This document shows, one piece after another, positions 35,382 through 44,503 of a DNA stretch of 64,000 bases. Made by a program: the position numbers and the translations under genes. The stretch is taken from assembly GCF_018614135.1 (NCBI RefSeq), contig NZ_JAGGOW010000019.1, positions 1 through 64,000 on the forward strand, written 5' to 3'. How positions within the stretch are numbered: the first letter of the stretch is position 1; every line of letters begins with the position of its first letter. The notes under the pieces are model-generated. The model searched no databases. It was not told the DNA's origin and worked only from the letters and a program-made list of their open reading frames with translations. The DNA comes from Streptomyces sp. ISL-66 (GTDB taxonomy: Bacteria > Actinomycetota > Actinomycetes > Streptomycetales > Streptomycetaceae).

Positions 35382-36095
35382 TCACCGCGGTACGACAGGC
35401 GGTACGGCCGGTGGTACGACCGGTGGCGTGGCGGGTGGTGGTGTGGCGGGCGGCTCGTCCAGGATTCCGACGTCGTAGAAGAACTGGTAGCGCGCCGGAT
35501 CGTCCGGCAGGAACCAGTGGAAGCCCTCCTCCAGGAAGACGGCCACGAGGTTCACGGCGATCACCAGACCCAGGAACCACAGGGCTGCCAGCCCCACCGT
35601 CCGGTACGCCCCCTCCCCTTCGGCCGGGACGGCCCGGTCCGCCGTGGCATGGGCGAAGGCCATGACGACGCCGACGGCGACGACCGAGGCCTGGAAGAGG
35701 ATCCACGCCCAGACGTACAGGTGCAGGCCGAACACCTCGCTGCCGTACCCCTTGTCGCCCGGCAGGACGTGCAGCATCGTCTGCCGCCACGACGTGAACG
35801 AGCCCCCGATGACGGCCACCAGGGCCAGGCCCCAGCCCGTCATGTAGTCGCGGCCGGTCACCGTCCCGCGCGTCAGCGCCGTGTGGACGATGTGCGCGGC
35901 CCCCATCGCCGCCAGCAGCATGAACATCCGCTGCACGACGCAGAGCGGGCAGGGGTACTCCCACAGCCCGAACTGGTAGAAGAGTCCGCCGCAGACGACG
36001 CCCGTCCAGCCCATGACGAACACACAGGCGAACCAGTACTGGACGCGGCCCAGCAGGCCGCCCCCCAGCGGCGCCTCCGGGAGGAAGCTGTGCAT
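35382..36095 (-). CDS. DsbB-like disulfide bond formation membrane protein
   Basis: 237 aa with four to five transmembrane helices. After TM1 comes the redox motif CPLCVVQR (Cys-x2-Cys as in DsbB), placed at the end of a periplasmic loop. The C-terminal tail is a Pro-rich repeat (PPATPPPATPPVVPPAVPP). DsbB proteins reoxidise DsbA-type oxidases using quinones. The second DsbB Cys pair is not obvious, so electron flow may differ. It starts 8 bp after the stop of a 54-aa membrane protein and forms an operon with it. In-frame GTGs just upstream leave the start slightly open. Confidence 0.8.
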   Translation of the reverse strand: MHSFLPEAPLGGGLLGRVQYWFACVFVMGWTGVVCGGLFYQFGLWEYPCPLCVVQRMFMLLAAMGAAHIVHTALTRGTVTGRDYMTGWGLALVAVIGGSFTSWRQTMLHVLPGDKGYGSEVFGLHLYVWAWILFQASVVAVGVVMAFAHATADRAVPAEGEGAYRTVGLAALWFLGLVIAVNLVAVFLEEGFHWFLPDDPARYQFFYDVGILDEPPATPPPATPPVVPPAVPPVVPR

Positions 36096-36103
36096 GACCA
36101 CGG

Positions 36104-36268
36104 TCAGTAGCTCAGGGTGAGGGCGAGGCTGCTGGTGATGTGGTGCGCCAGCAGCAGGATCACTGCGAGGAGCAGCAGCCACCAGGCGCCCAGCACGACC
36201 GTCCGGGAAGAGTCCCGGTACATCGCGATCAGGGTGGCGAGGAGGCCGCCGAAGATGAGGGTGTCCAT
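36104..36268 (-). CDS. 54-aa membrane protein (DUF5993-like) paired with DsbB-like protein
   Basis: A short gene starting ATG 36268 (MDTLIFGGLLATLIAMYR) with two hydrophobic helices split by a basic/polar turn, a His-His pair (LLAHHITSS) and ending LALTLSY. Small proteins of this pattern (DUF5993) are encoded beside DsbB-like proteins in several bacteria as I recall. The 8-bp spacing to the dsbB-like start supports coexpression and perhaps a complex. Function unknown. Confidence 0.65.
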   Translation of the reverse strand: MDTLIFGGLLATLIAMYRDSSRTVVLGAWWLLLLAVILLLAHHITSSLALTLSY

Positions 36269-36341
36269 GGCGCGGACCGTATCGACATGGGGACATACCA
36301 GTCGCGCGGCGCGCCCCCGGCCCGCCCCCGGTTACGCCGGT

Positions 36342-36479
36342 CGCCTGCCGGTCGCCCCGCAGGCCGCCCCCGCCTCGCCTGCCGGTCGCCCCGCAGGCCG
36401 CCCCCGCCTCGCCCGTCAGTCGCCCCGCCGCTTGCGCCGGCTGCGCCCGTCAGTCGCCCCGCCGCTTGCGCCGGCTGCG
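36342..36479. repeat. Four tandem 34-bp repeats overlapping the kinase 3' end
   Basis: Two copies of one variant (36342, 36376) and two of another (36410, 36444) share a 34-bp period and the core GTCGCCCCGC. The last copy includes the stop codon and final codons of the histidine kinase. Confidence 0.85.
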
Positions 36480-37874
36480 CCGTCCGTCCCCCCGTGCCTC
36501 CCGCTCGCCCTGCGCCCGCCCGTCCAGCGCGATCCACACCCGGACCTCGGTCCCGCCGAGGACCGAACGCCCCAGCCGCACGTCGCCGCCCGTCGACTCC
36601 GCGACCCGCCGCACGATGTCCAGGCCGAGGCCCGTCGAACCGTCGCGGCCCCCGTCGTTGCCCCGCCGCAGCGCCGCGTCCGGGTCGGAGATCCCCGGCC
36701 CCGCGTCCGAGACGAGCACGATGACCGCGTCCCCGGCGTCGTGGACGTCCACCGCGAAGGGCGTGCCCTCCGGGGTGTGCCTGAAGACGTTGCCGAGCAT
36801 GGCGTCGAGCGCGGCCGCCAGCTCCGGCCGGGCCACGGGGATCCGTACCGTACGGTCGACCCCCGCGAGCCGCACCTCGCGGCCCTCGTCCTCCGCCAGC
36901 GCCGACCAGAAGGCCATCCGGTCGCGGATCACCTCGGAGGCGTCGCAGCCGGCGCCCGCGCCGCCGCCCGTGGCGGAAGCGGGCGCGCGCTGCTCGCGCG
37001 CCGTACGGATGATCGTGTCGACCTCGCGCTCCAGTTGCTCCACGGCCGCCCGCGTCTGCTCCGCCGCGGGACCGTCGCCGAGGGAGGCCGCGTTGAGCCG
37101 CAGCACCGTCAGCGGCGTCCGCAGCCGGTGCGAGAGGTCGGCGGCCAGCTCCCGCTCGTTGGCGAGGAGTTCCATCACCTGGTCCGCCATCGAGTTGAAC
37201 GCGACGGCCGCCGATCGCAGTTCCTTGGGGCCCTCCTCCGGGACCCGTGCCCCCAGCCGGCCCTCGCCCAGCCGGTGCGCGGCGTCCGCGAGCCGCTCGG
37301 CCGGCCGCACCAGGCGGGCGCCGAGCCGGTCCGCGACTCCCACCGAACCCACGATCAGGGCCAGGCCGACCCCGGCGAGGACCACCCAGGCGGTCGCGAC
37401 GCCGTTGCTGAGCTCGCTCTCCGGGACGTGGATCTCCACGACCGCGATGTCGCCGGTGCCGAGCGCGATGGGCTGGAGCAGCGCGGAGCCGGCGCGCCCC
37501 ACCGACACCGTGGCCGCCCGCCCCATCTCCCGGGTCCGGGTCACGGCCTGCTCGCCGGCCCAGCCGTCGCCGATGTCCACGCGCGGGCTGCTTCCGGTCG
37601 CCGGGATGTGTACGGCCATCCGCCGGGCGGCACCCATCTGCGTGGACTCCACGGCCTTGCGCAGCTGCACCGGGTCGGTGGTGATGGCCAGCGTCGGCCC
37701 GATGGTGGCGGCTTGCCGCTCGGCGTTGGAGAACGCGCGGTCGCTGGCCATCTCCTGGACGACCAGCCCGAGCGGCACGGCGAAGGCCACGACCACCATG
37801 GCGGTGACGGCGAGGCACACCTTGACCAGCGCCCACCTCATCTGCGGCGGCTCGCTCCACCGAGGCAGCGGCAC
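36450..37874 (-). CDS. Sensor histidine kinase
   Basis: 474 aa membrane kinase. TM1 is at about 15-38 and TM2 at about 160-182, enclosing an extracytoplasmic sensor region of about 120 residues. A HAMP domain follows (RLVRPAERLADAAHRLGEG). The H-box is LAADLSHRLRTPL (phospho-His), the N-box is MLGNVFRHTPEG, and the G-boxes DAGPGI and GSTGLGLDIV are complete. It pairs with the OmpR-type regulator encoded 85 bp upstream. The C-terminal Arg-rich tail is encoded inside a tandem repeat. Signal unknown. Confidence 0.93.
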   Translation of the reverse strand: MPLPRWSEPPQMRWALVKVCLAVTAMVVVAFAVPLGLVVQEMASDRAFSNAERQAATIGPTLAITTDPVQLRKAVESTQMGAARRMAVHIPATGSSPRVDIGDGWAGEQAVTRTREMGRAATVSVGRAGSALLQPIALGTGDIAVVEIHVPESELSNGVATAWVVLAGVGLALIVGSVGVADRLGARLVRPAERLADAAHRLGEGRLGARVPEEGPKELRSAAVAFNSMADQVMELLANERELAADLSHRLRTPLTVLRLNAASLGDGPAAEQTRAAVEQLEREVDTIIRTAREQRAPASATGGGAGAGCDASEVIRDRMAFWSALAEDEGREVRLAGVDRTVRIPVARPELAAALDAMLGNVFRHTPEGTPFAVDVHDAGDAVIVLVSDAGPGISDPDAALRRGNDGGRDGSTGLGLDIVRRVAESTGGDVRLGRSVLGGTEVRVWIALDGRAQGEREARGDGRRSRRKRRGD

Positions 37875-37959
37875 CGGCGGTCGTCACGGGCGCCCGCCCG
37901 GTGCGACGGTGCGGCCGTCGCGGTCGCCCGCGGCCCGGCGGCCTCCTCGCGTGCGCCGC

Positions 37960-38649
37960 TCACGCCGGCGGCTCCAGCTTGACCCCGACACCCCGCAGCG
38001 TGTGCAGGTAGCGCGGGCTGGCGGCGGTCTCGCCGAGCTTGCGGCGCAGCCACGACAGGTGGACGTCGATGGTCTGGTCGTCGCCGTACGACTGCTGCCA
38101 GACCTCGGCGAGCAGCTCCCGCCGGGCCACGACCACGCCCGGCCGCCCGGCGAGGAAGGTGAGCAGGTCGAACTCCCGCCGCGTGAGGTCCAGTACGGTC
38201 CCGTCCAGTTCGGCCTGGCGGCGCAGCGGATCGATGGCGAGGCCGCCGACGCGCAGGACGCGGGAGGGCGGCTCGGCGCCGGCCGCGGAGCGGGCGCGGC
38301 GCAGGACGGCGGCCATCCGGGCCGACAGGTGCTCCACGGAGAAGGGCTTGGTCAGGTAGTCGTCGGCGCCGTCGTTGAGCAGCCGGACGATCTCCGCCTC
38401 GTCGTCGCGCGCGGTCGCGATGATGACGGGCACGTCGGTGATGCCGCGCAGCATCTTGAGGGCCTCGGCCCCGTCCAGGTCCGGCAGCCCGAGGTCGAGG
38501 ATCACCAGGTCGAAGCGGTGGTGCGCGACCTCGCGCAGCGCCTCCAGGGCCGTGCCGACGCTACGCACGGTGTGCGAGGCCTCGGTCAGGTGCCGGATGA
38601 GGGCGGAACGTACGAACTGGTCGTCCTCGACCACGAGCACACTAGCCAT
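37960..38649 (-). CDS. OmpR/PhoB-type response regulator
   Basis: 229 aa. Receiver domain (1-120): acidic pair VVEDD, phospho-acceptor Asp in LVILDLGLPDLDG, Thr/Ala switch in IIATARDD and Lys in LTKPFS. The C-terminal winged helix (about 130-225) has LTRREFDLLTFL and DDQTIDVHLSWLRRKLG. The ATG at 38649 is fixed by the receiver start MASVLVVEDD. It partners the downstream histidine kinase. It is divergent from a secreted protein gene, which may be a target. Confidence 0.95.
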   Translation of the reverse strand: MASVLVVEDDQFVRSALIRHLTEASHTVRSVGTALEALREVAHHRFDLVILDLGLPDLDGAEALKMLRGITDVPVIIATARDDEAEIVRLLNDGADDYLTKPFSVEHLSARMAAVLRRARSAAGAEPPSRVLRVGGLAIDPLRRQAELDGTVLDLTRREFDLLTFLAGRPGVVVARRELLAEVWQQSYGDDQTIDVHLSWLRRKLGETAASPRYLHTLRGVGVKLEPPA

Positions 38650-38718
38650 GGCCCGCACCGTAACCCATTTGGGGGACACCCCGGGGTGGCGGGCCACGTC
38701 TGTGGCGGGTGATGCAGT

Positions 38719-39273
38719 ATGTCCCCGATGCGACGAGGACTTGCACATGCCGGGGCGTGGACGCTGGCGACCGGGGCGGCGGTGACGCTGTCGTGGTGGG
38801 GCGTGCACACGGTCATGTCCGGCACGGCGTACGATCCGCCGCTCGCGGTGCCGCTGACCACGCAGTCGCTCTCCTCCTCCACGCACCGGGCGCAGCCGCC
38901 GGACCCGTCGCCCGACGAGTCCTCGCCGTCGGCCCCTCCGTCGCCGTCCGCTCCCGCCCCCTCGGGGCCCGGCTCGCCTTCCGCCGCCCGTTCTCCGTCC
39001 GCGTCCGCGTCCGCGTCCGCCCCGCAGCCGTACGGGAAGGGGTCCGGGAGCGAGGTGGTGAAGTCGTACACCGTCTCCGGCGGCCGGGTCGTCTTCGATC
39101 TGCACGCCTCCACCGCCGATCTGGTCTCGGCGACCCCGTCGGCCGGCTGGCGGATGCAGGTGTGGAAGCAGGAGAAGTGGATCCGGGTGACCTTCACCCG
39201 TGACGGCCGCGAGGTGTCCGTGTTCTGCACCTGGCACGACCACCCGCCGCTGGTGGAGATCGTCGACCCGTAG
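38719..39273 (+). CDS. Secreted or membrane-anchored Pro/Ser-rich protein
   Basis: 184 aa. An N-terminal hydrophobic segment (about 10-33, with Arg-Arg before it) is a signal or anchor. Residues 50-105 are a Pro/Ser/Ala linker typical of cell-wall-spanning proteins. The C-terminal 75 residues form a compact beta-rich domain (VVFDLHASTADLVSATPSAG; RVTFTRDGREVSVFCTWHDH). No family recognised. It is divergent from the response regulator by 69 bp, so the two-component system may control it. Confidence 0.7.
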   Translation: MSPMRRGLAHAGAWTLATGAAVTLSWWGVHTVMSGTAYDPPLAVPLTTQSLSSSTHRAQPPDPSPDESSPSAPPSPSAPAPSGPGSPSAARSPSASASASAPQPYGKGSGSEVVKSYTVSGGRVVFDLHASTADLVSATPSAGWRMQVWKQEKWIRVTFTRDGREVSVFCTWHDHPPLVEIVDP

Positions 39274-39300
39274 TCGTTGCCGCACCGATACGGTCACCGT

Positions 39301-40872
39301 ATGAACGGCGGCGCGCGGTACGTCACGGATCTGATCGATGCCTGCGAGCGGTACGCGGACCGGCCCGCACTCGGGTCGGGGCCGTGGGTGCTCACGTACT
39401 CCGAGGTGCTCTCCTGGACGTACCGGCTGGCGGGCGCCCTGACCGAGCTGGGCGTGCGGCGCGGATCGGGGCTGGCCTGCGTGTCGGCGGGCAACCCGCC
39501 CCGGACCCTGCTGGTGCGGCTGGCCGCGCACGTGCTGGGCGCGCGGTTCACCCACGTGTGCGTCGGTCCCGCCACCCACGGCCTCGACCTCCTCCTACGG
39601 GACTGCGCGCCCTCCCTGGTGGTCCACGACACCCCGGTACCGCCGGGCCCGGCCGCCCGCATCGGCCTGGCCGGACTCTTCCGGCTGGCCGCCGCCCGCC
39701 CGGCCCTGCCGGTCCCGGTGGCGGCGCGCGGCGAGGACGTGGCGCGGGTGACCTACACGGGCGGCACGACGGGCCGCCCGAAGGGGGTGGCCTCGACGTT
39801 CGCCGCGATGGCGGCCCGGACGGCGACGCGCGACGAGCCCGGCGGCGGGTCCGATGGCGGGTCCGAAAGCGGGTCCGATGGCTCCGCCCCGCCGGTGTTC
39901 GTATCGACCGACTCGCTCTCCCAGCGCTCCGGCGGCCGCTGCCTGGAGCAGCTGCGGGTGGGCGGCCGCGCCGAGGTCCTGCACCCGTTCGGCACCCGGG
40001 AGTTCGCCGAGGCCTGCCGACGCCTGGGACCCGCGTCCACGTATCTGACCCCCGCGATGCTGTACCGGCTGCTCGACGACCCGGCGACCGCCGACGGCGT
40101 GCCCGGTCTGGTGCGGGTCTCCTACGGCGATTCCCCCGTCCACCCGGAGCGGCTGCGCCGGGCGCTGAGCCGCTGGGGTCCGGGGGTGCGCTGGCGCCAG
40201 GGGTACGGGATGACGGAGGCGGGCGTGCTCTGCCGGCTGTCTCCGGCGGACCACGACGCGGCGGCCGCCGACCGCCCGGAGCTGCTCGGCTCCGTCGGCC
40301 GGCCCGTACCCGGGGTGGAGGTGGAGGTGCGCGGTGCGGGAGGGGCGGCCGCTGGGCCGGGCGCCACGGGCGAGGTGTGGGTGCGCTCCCCGATGGTGAT
40401 GGCCGGCTACCGCAACCTGCCCGCCCTGACGGCGCGGGTGCTGCGGGACGGCTGGCTGCGGACCGGGGACGTCGGCCACTTCGACGCCGAGGGGTACCTG
40501 TACCTCGACGACCGGGTCAAGGACGTGGTCATGGTGGGCGGGGAGAACATCTACTGCGGTCCCGTCGAGGCGGCCCTGACCCGGCACCCCGCCGTGGCCA
40601 GGGCGGCCGTGGTGGGGCGGACCGACGACGTCACCGGGGAGGCGGTGTGCGCGTTCCTGGTCGCGGCTCCCGGGCACGCCCCGACGGACGCGGCGGCGGC
40701 CGAGGCCTGCGCGCTGGTCGCGGAAGCGCTGGCGGAGGGCCACCGGCCGGCGGCGGTGTTCTGGGAGGCCGAACTCCCGCTGACCGACCGGGGCAAGCCC
40801 GACAAGCGCAGGCTGCGGGCGATGGCCGCGGCCTCCCGCTCAGCGGAACACGGACGGCGGGGGCTCCGGTGA
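39301..40872 (+). CDS. AMP-forming acyl-CoA synthetase/ligase
   Basis: 523 aa ANL-superfamily enzyme. P-loop TYTGGTTGRPKG (A3), QGYGMTEAG (A5), WLRTGDVGHFDAEGYLYLDD (A7) and the A10 Lys in LTDRGKPDKRRL are all present, so adenylation activity is expected. A Gly/Ser/Asp-rich insertion follows the P-loop (GGGSDGGSESGSDGS), encoded by short repeats. The substrate is unknown, probably a fatty or aryl acid. The ATG at 39301 is more likely than the upstream TTG/GTG. The last 33 bp overlap the convergent gene. Confidence 0.88.
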   Translation: MNGGARYVTDLIDACERYADRPALGSGPWVLTYSEVLSWTYRLAGALTELGVRRGSGLACVSAGNPPRTLLVRLAAHVLGARFTHVCVGPATHGLDLLLRDCAPSLVVHDTPVPPGPAARIGLAGLFRLAAARPALPVPVAARGEDVARVTYTGGTTGRPKGVASTFAAMAARTATRDEPGGGSDGGSESGSDGSAPPVFVSTDSLSQRSGGRCLEQLRVGGRAEVLHPFGTREFAEACRRLGPASTYLTPAMLYRLLDDPATADGVPGLVRVSYGDSPVHPERLRRALSRWGPGVRWRQGYGMTEAGVLCRLSPADHDAAAADRPELLGSVGRPVPGVEVEVRGAGGAAAGPGATGEVWVRSPMVMAGYRNLPALTARVLRDGWLRTGDVGHFDAEGYLYLDDRVKDVVMVGGENIYCGPVEAALTRHPAVARAAVVGRTDDVTGEAVCAFLVAAPGHAPTDAAAAEACALVAEALAEGHRPAAVFWEAELPLTDRGKPDKRRLRAMAAASRSAEHGRRGLR

Positions 40873-41712
40873 GGCCACCGCCGAGGCGTCCGAGACCGGG
40901 ACGGCGCCGCCCGCGAAGTCGGTGAGGGCCCGGCCGTGTTCGACCCGGCCGGGGTGCGGGTCGCTCGCCACGCGGCGGGTGAACTCGGCGAGCGGGAGCT
41001 CCCGGTCGGCGGCCACCAGAACGGCGTTGCCGAAGCGCTTGCCCCGCCACACCACCGGGTCGGCGGCCAGCGCCAGCTCGGCGAACCGGGAGGCGGCCGT
41101 CGCGATCTGGCCCCGCAGGTGGGAGAGGGGCGGACCGTCCGCGAGGTTCGCCACGTACCAGCCGCCCGGCGCCAGGGCCCGGCGTACGTCGTCCAGGAAC
41201 TCGGCGCTCGTCAGGTGCGCGGGAGTCCGGGCGCCGCTGAACACGTCCGCGATCACCAGGTCGGCCCACCCGTCCGGGACCTTGGCCAGGCCCGCCCGCG
41301 CGTCGAGGGCCCGGACCCGGACCCGCGCCTGCGGGTCCAGGGGCAGGTGTTCCCGTACGAAGGCCACGAGCCCGGCGTCGATCTCGACGATCTGCTGCGT
41401 CGAGCGGGGGCGGGAGGCGGCCGTGTAGCGCGCGAGGGTGAAGGCTCCGCCGCCGAGGTGGAGCACGTTCAGGGGCTGCCTGGCGGGCGCGAAGAGGTCG
41501 ATCAGGTGGCCGATCCGGCGCTGGTAGGAGAAGTCCAGGTGACCGGGGTCGTCAAGGTCCACGTGCGACTGCGGGGCTCCGTCGATGAGCAGGGTCCAGG
41601 CACGGGGCCGCTCCCGGTCGGGCTCCAGCGCGGCCTGGCCGCCGTCCACCTGCCCGAGATGCGCCTCGGAGGTGTCGCGTCCGCGCCGCTTGTCCTTGCC
41701 CTTGCCTGCCAC
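40840..41712 (-). CDS. Spermidine-synthase-like methyltransferase-fold protein
   Basis: 290 aa with a class I SAM-type Rossmann fold as in spermidine synthases. Motif I is VLHLGGGAFTLARY, the acidic end of beta-2 is VEIDAGLV, and the aspartate region is LVIADVFSGARTP. The aminopropyl-binding residues of true spermidine synthases are not clear, so another reaction or a regulatory role is possible. The N-terminus is Lys/Arg-rich. It overlaps the convergent ligase gene by 33 bp. Confidence 0.8.
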   Translation of the reverse strand: MAGKGKDKRRGRDTSEAHLGQVDGGQAALEPDRERPRAWTLLIDGAPQSHVDLDDPGHLDFSYQRRIGHLIDLFAPARQPLNVLHLGGGAFTLARYTAASRPRSTQQIVEIDAGLVAFVREHLPLDPQARVRVRALDARAGLAKVPDGWADLVIADVFSGARTPAHLTSAEFLDDVRRALAPGGWYVANLADGPPLSHLRGQIATAASRFAELALAADPVVWRGKRFGNAVLVAADRELPLAEFTRRVASDPHPGRVEHGRALTDFAGGAVPVSDASAVASPEPPPSVFR

Positions 41713-41746
41713 CCGCCCATTATGGCTGGTCAGGGCCGGGAGCGGG

Positions 41747-42217
41747 TCAGCGGCAGTTGTCCGCGGCCTCGATCAGCCGGGCCGCCTCGCCGAGCGCCGC
41801 GCGCAGCACCTCCGGGTCGGTGACCGGCCCGACGGCCTCCGGGGGCAGCAGCCAGCCGGTGGCGCCCGCGGCGGGCGAGGCGTCGCCGAAGCGCATGCCG
41901 CGCCCGTTGGTCTGGGTACAGGCGCTGCCCGGGAGGTCCCAGGCGTCGGCGGTGCCGGGCGGGACGAGGAAGCCGAGGGTGCTGCCGGAGCCGTCGTGCA
42001 GGACCGGTCCGACGCCGCCCGCCCGGCTGGCCTGGCCGGCGGCCCGGCGGATGATGTCGACTGCCTCCAGTCCCTGCCGGGTGGGCACGGTGACCAGGTC
42101 CGGGGCGCCGGCGATCAGGGGCGCGCCGGTCTCCAGGGGCATGCCGGGCGCCGGGGGCCCACCGGCCGTCAGGGTCGCGCCGGGCTCGGGCGCGGTGTTC
42201 GTTCCAGTGCTCTCCAT
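41747..42217 (-). CDS. Hypothetical protein, Streptomyces-type
   Basis: 156 aa from the ATG at 42217, which has GGAGG 5 nt upstream. The first ~45 residues are Pro/Gly/Ala-rich. The remainder looks like a small globular domain with TRQGLEAVDIIRRAA, GWLLPPEAVGPVTDPEVLRA and two Cys. A longer frame to 42346 lacks a ribosome site. I do not recognise the family with confidence. It lies just upstream of the spermidine-synthase-like gene in the same direction, 34 bp apart. Confidence 0.65.
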   Translation of the reverse strand: MESTGTNTAPEPGATLTAGGPPAPGMPLETGAPLIAGAPDLVTVPTRQGLEAVDIIRRAAGQASRAGGVGPVLHDGSGSTLGFLVPPGTADAWDLPGSACTQTNGRGMRFGDASPAAGATGWLLPPEAVGPVTDPEVLRAALGEAARLIEAADNCR

Positions 42218-42509
42218 GCCGGCCTCCACCAAGGGAACCCCTCCTCGATCCGCGTACGAGCCTCGCGGGGAAGGGACGGCACCAGAAAGGTTCCTCCCAC
42301 TCCGCATGGGTTCAACGCACGGGAACGTCAACGGGTGCGGTGGCAAGACGCTGCAAAGGATGGCAGTTCATGGCGGATCGCGGGTGAGATATCCGTTTTG
42401 TAGCCAAACACCGGGTCAGCCGTCGGTCACTGGCGGTACCTTCAGCCCGCCGGACACCCCGTCACACAGCCACCGGCAGCGCGTCCCTTGCCCCAGAGAG
42501 GCCACGTCC

Positions 42510-43850
42510 ATGGCGGCGTCCCCCCACTCACCCAATTCCTCCTTCCGGCGGCTGCGCGGGCAGCATTCCCCGGCCGAATTCGCCGGATTGGTGCGCAGGG
42601 CGGCGAAGGAGATCGGCGAAACGGTTTCCTGCGACGCCCGTTACATCGGCCGGGTCGAGTCCGGCGAGATCCGCTGCCCCAACTACGCCTACGAGCGGGT
42701 CTTCCTCCACATGTTCCCGGGCCGCACCCTGGCCGACCTCGGGTTCTCCCCCCGCGAGACCGTGCGCGGCAGGCTCGCCCAGCGCGAACAGGCCTCGCGC
42801 TTCTCCCCCTTCACCCAGCGTCCCCGTCCCGGTTCCCCTTCGCGTTCCAAGGAGAGCGACGTGCTGCGTCGCGCGTTCATGGCGGGCGGCTCCGCGACCG
42901 TGGCGGCCGCGACCCTCAGCCTCACCCTGCTCGGCGACGCCCGCCGCCTCCCCTCCCGCGCCGGCGAGTCCGAGGCGGCCGCCGTCGAGGACGCCGTACG
43001 CCAGATCCGGCTGCTGGACGACCGGCACGGGGCGGACGCCCTGTACCGGCGGGCCGCTGAACCCCTGCGCACCGCCTACGCGTTGCTCGACGCCGGAGCC
43101 ACCCGGCAGTCCACCGAGGACCGGCTGCACGCGGGCGCCGGCGAGCTCGCCGTCTCGGTGGGCTGGCTCGCGCACGACTCGGGCCGCTTCGAAGACGCCC
43201 GCTCGCACTACGCGGAGGCCCTGGCCACGGCCCGGGTCTCGGGGGACGCGGGCCTGGAGGCGCACGCCTTCAGCAACATGGCCTTCCTGGCGCGGGACTG
43301 CGGCCGGCCGCGCGAGTCCGTACGGGCGGCCCAGGCGGGCCGCCGCGCCGCGCGCGCCCTCGGTTCCCCGCGGCTGCTCTCGCTGCTCGCCCTGCGCGAG
43401 GCCGGCGGCTGGGCGGGGCTGGCGGACCGCAAGGCGTGCGAGGAGGCGCTGGCCCGGGCGCACACGGAGTTCTCGCGCGGCGAGGCGGGGGCGGACCCCG
43501 AGTGGATGTCCTTCTTCGGCGAGGCGGAGCTGGAGTCGCTGGAGTCCCGCTGCTGGGCGGCGCTCGGCGAGCACGCCCGCGCGGCCCGGCACGCCCGCCG
43601 GGCCGCGGACCTCCAGGATCCGCACTTCGCCCGCAACGTCGCCCTGTACACAGCCGAGTTGGCCGACGATCTGGCGCACGCGGGCGCCCCCGACGAGGCC
43701 TCCTGGGCGGGCGGGCGGGTGCTGGACCTGCTGGCCGAGGTCCAGTCGACCCGCGTCCAGTCCATGCTCGCGGCGACGGCCCGCACCCTGGTCCCCCACC
43801 AGCGCTCCCCGCGCGTGGGCGCCTTCCTGACCCGCCACGCCTCGGCCTGA
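42510..43850 (+). CDS. XRE-like/TPR regulatory protein (NsdA-like family)
   Basis: 446 aa. The N-terminal ~85 residues resemble a helix-turn-helix domain (EFAGLVRRAAKEIGETVSCD, YIGRVESGEIRCPN). A short hydrophobic segment follows (VLRRAFMAGGSATVAAATLS, about 125-150). The C-terminal 290 residues are TPR-like helical pairs (GWLAHDSGRFEDARSHYAEA; ARDCGRPRESVRAAQAG). This is the architecture of NsdA-type Streptomyces regulators of sporulation and antibiotics, but it need not be NsdA itself. The start ATG 42510 has GAGAGG 8 nt upstream. Confidence 0.75.
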   Translation: MAASPHSPNSSFRRLRGQHSPAEFAGLVRRAAKEIGETVSCDARYIGRVESGEIRCPNYAYERVFLHMFPGRTLADLGFSPRETVRGRLAQREQASRFSPFTQRPRPGSPSRSKESDVLRRAFMAGGSATVAAATLSLTLLGDARRLPSRAGESEAAAVEDAVRQIRLLDDRHGADALYRRAAEPLRTAYALLDAGATRQSTEDRLHAGAGELAVSVGWLAHDSGRFEDARSHYAEALATARVSGDAGLEAHAFSNMAFLARDCGRPRESVRAAQAGRRAARALGSPRLLSLLALREAGGWAGLADRKACEEALARAHTEFSRGEAGADPEWMSFFGEAELESLESRCWAALGEHARAARHARRAADLQDPHFARNVALYTAELADDLAHAGAPDEASWAGGRVLDLLAEVQSTRVQSMLAATARTLVPHQRSPRVGAFLTRHASA

Positions 43851-43906
43851 GACGCGCCCGGCACCCCGGCCCGGCCGAGGTGCCGGCCCGGCCGAGGTGC
43901 CGACCG

Positions 43907-44503
43907 CTACGCGTCCAAGTGGCCCGTGTCGTTCCAGCGTTCCAGCGCGGGGGCCCCGTACGCCCAGCCCAGGACCGACAGGGACGTCGGCTCCAGGCGG
44001 ATGCGGGCGCCGAAGGAGGCGTCGAAGCCGAGCCAGCGCGCGGCCAGGGTGCGCAGGACGTGGCCGTGCGCGAAGACGAGGACGTCCCGCTCCGCCGAGC
44101 GGGCCCAGGTGACGACCTCGTCCGCGCGGGCCGAGACCTCGGCGATGGACTCGCCGCCCGGGACCCCGTCGCGCCAGATCAGCCAACCGGGGCGGACCGC
44201 CTGGATCTCGGCCGGGGTCATGCCCTCGTAGTCGCCGTAGTCCCACTCCATCAGCGCGTCCCACGGCTCCGCCTCGACCCCGAAGCCGGCCAGGTCGCAG
44301 CTCTCGCTCGCGCGCACCAGCGGGCTGGTGCGCACCTCCAGGCCGCGCAGGCTCGCCCACGGTTCGCGGGCGAGGCGCTCGCCGAGCAGCTTCGCGCCGC
44401 GCCTGCCCTCCTCCAGCAGGGGCACGTCGGTGCGTCCGGTGTGCTTGCCGAGCTGGGACCAGGCCGTCTGGCCGTGGCGGGCCAGGAGGATGCGGGGGGC
44501 CAT
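43907..44503 (-). CDS. Histidine phosphatase family protein (phosphoglycerate-mutase-like)
   Basis: 198 aa. The catalytic RHG motif is [11 protein letters not shown] (phospho-His), the second Arg region is [13 protein letters not shown], the acid residue is in [10 protein letters not shown], and the second His is in [17 protein letters not shown] complete active site for acid phosphatase or phosphomutase action. The substrate is not evident. GGGAG precedes the ATG. No signal peptide. Confidence 0.9.
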   Translation of the reverse strand: MAPRILLARHGQTAWSQLGKHTGRTDVPLLEEGRRGAKLLGERLAREPWASLRGLEVRTSPLVRASESCDLAGFGVEAEPWDALMEWDYGDYEGMTPAEIQAVRPGWLIWRDGVPGGESIAEVSARADEVVTWARSAERDVLVFAHGHVLRTLAARWLGFDASFGARIRLEPTSLSVLGWAYGAPALERWNDTGHLDA

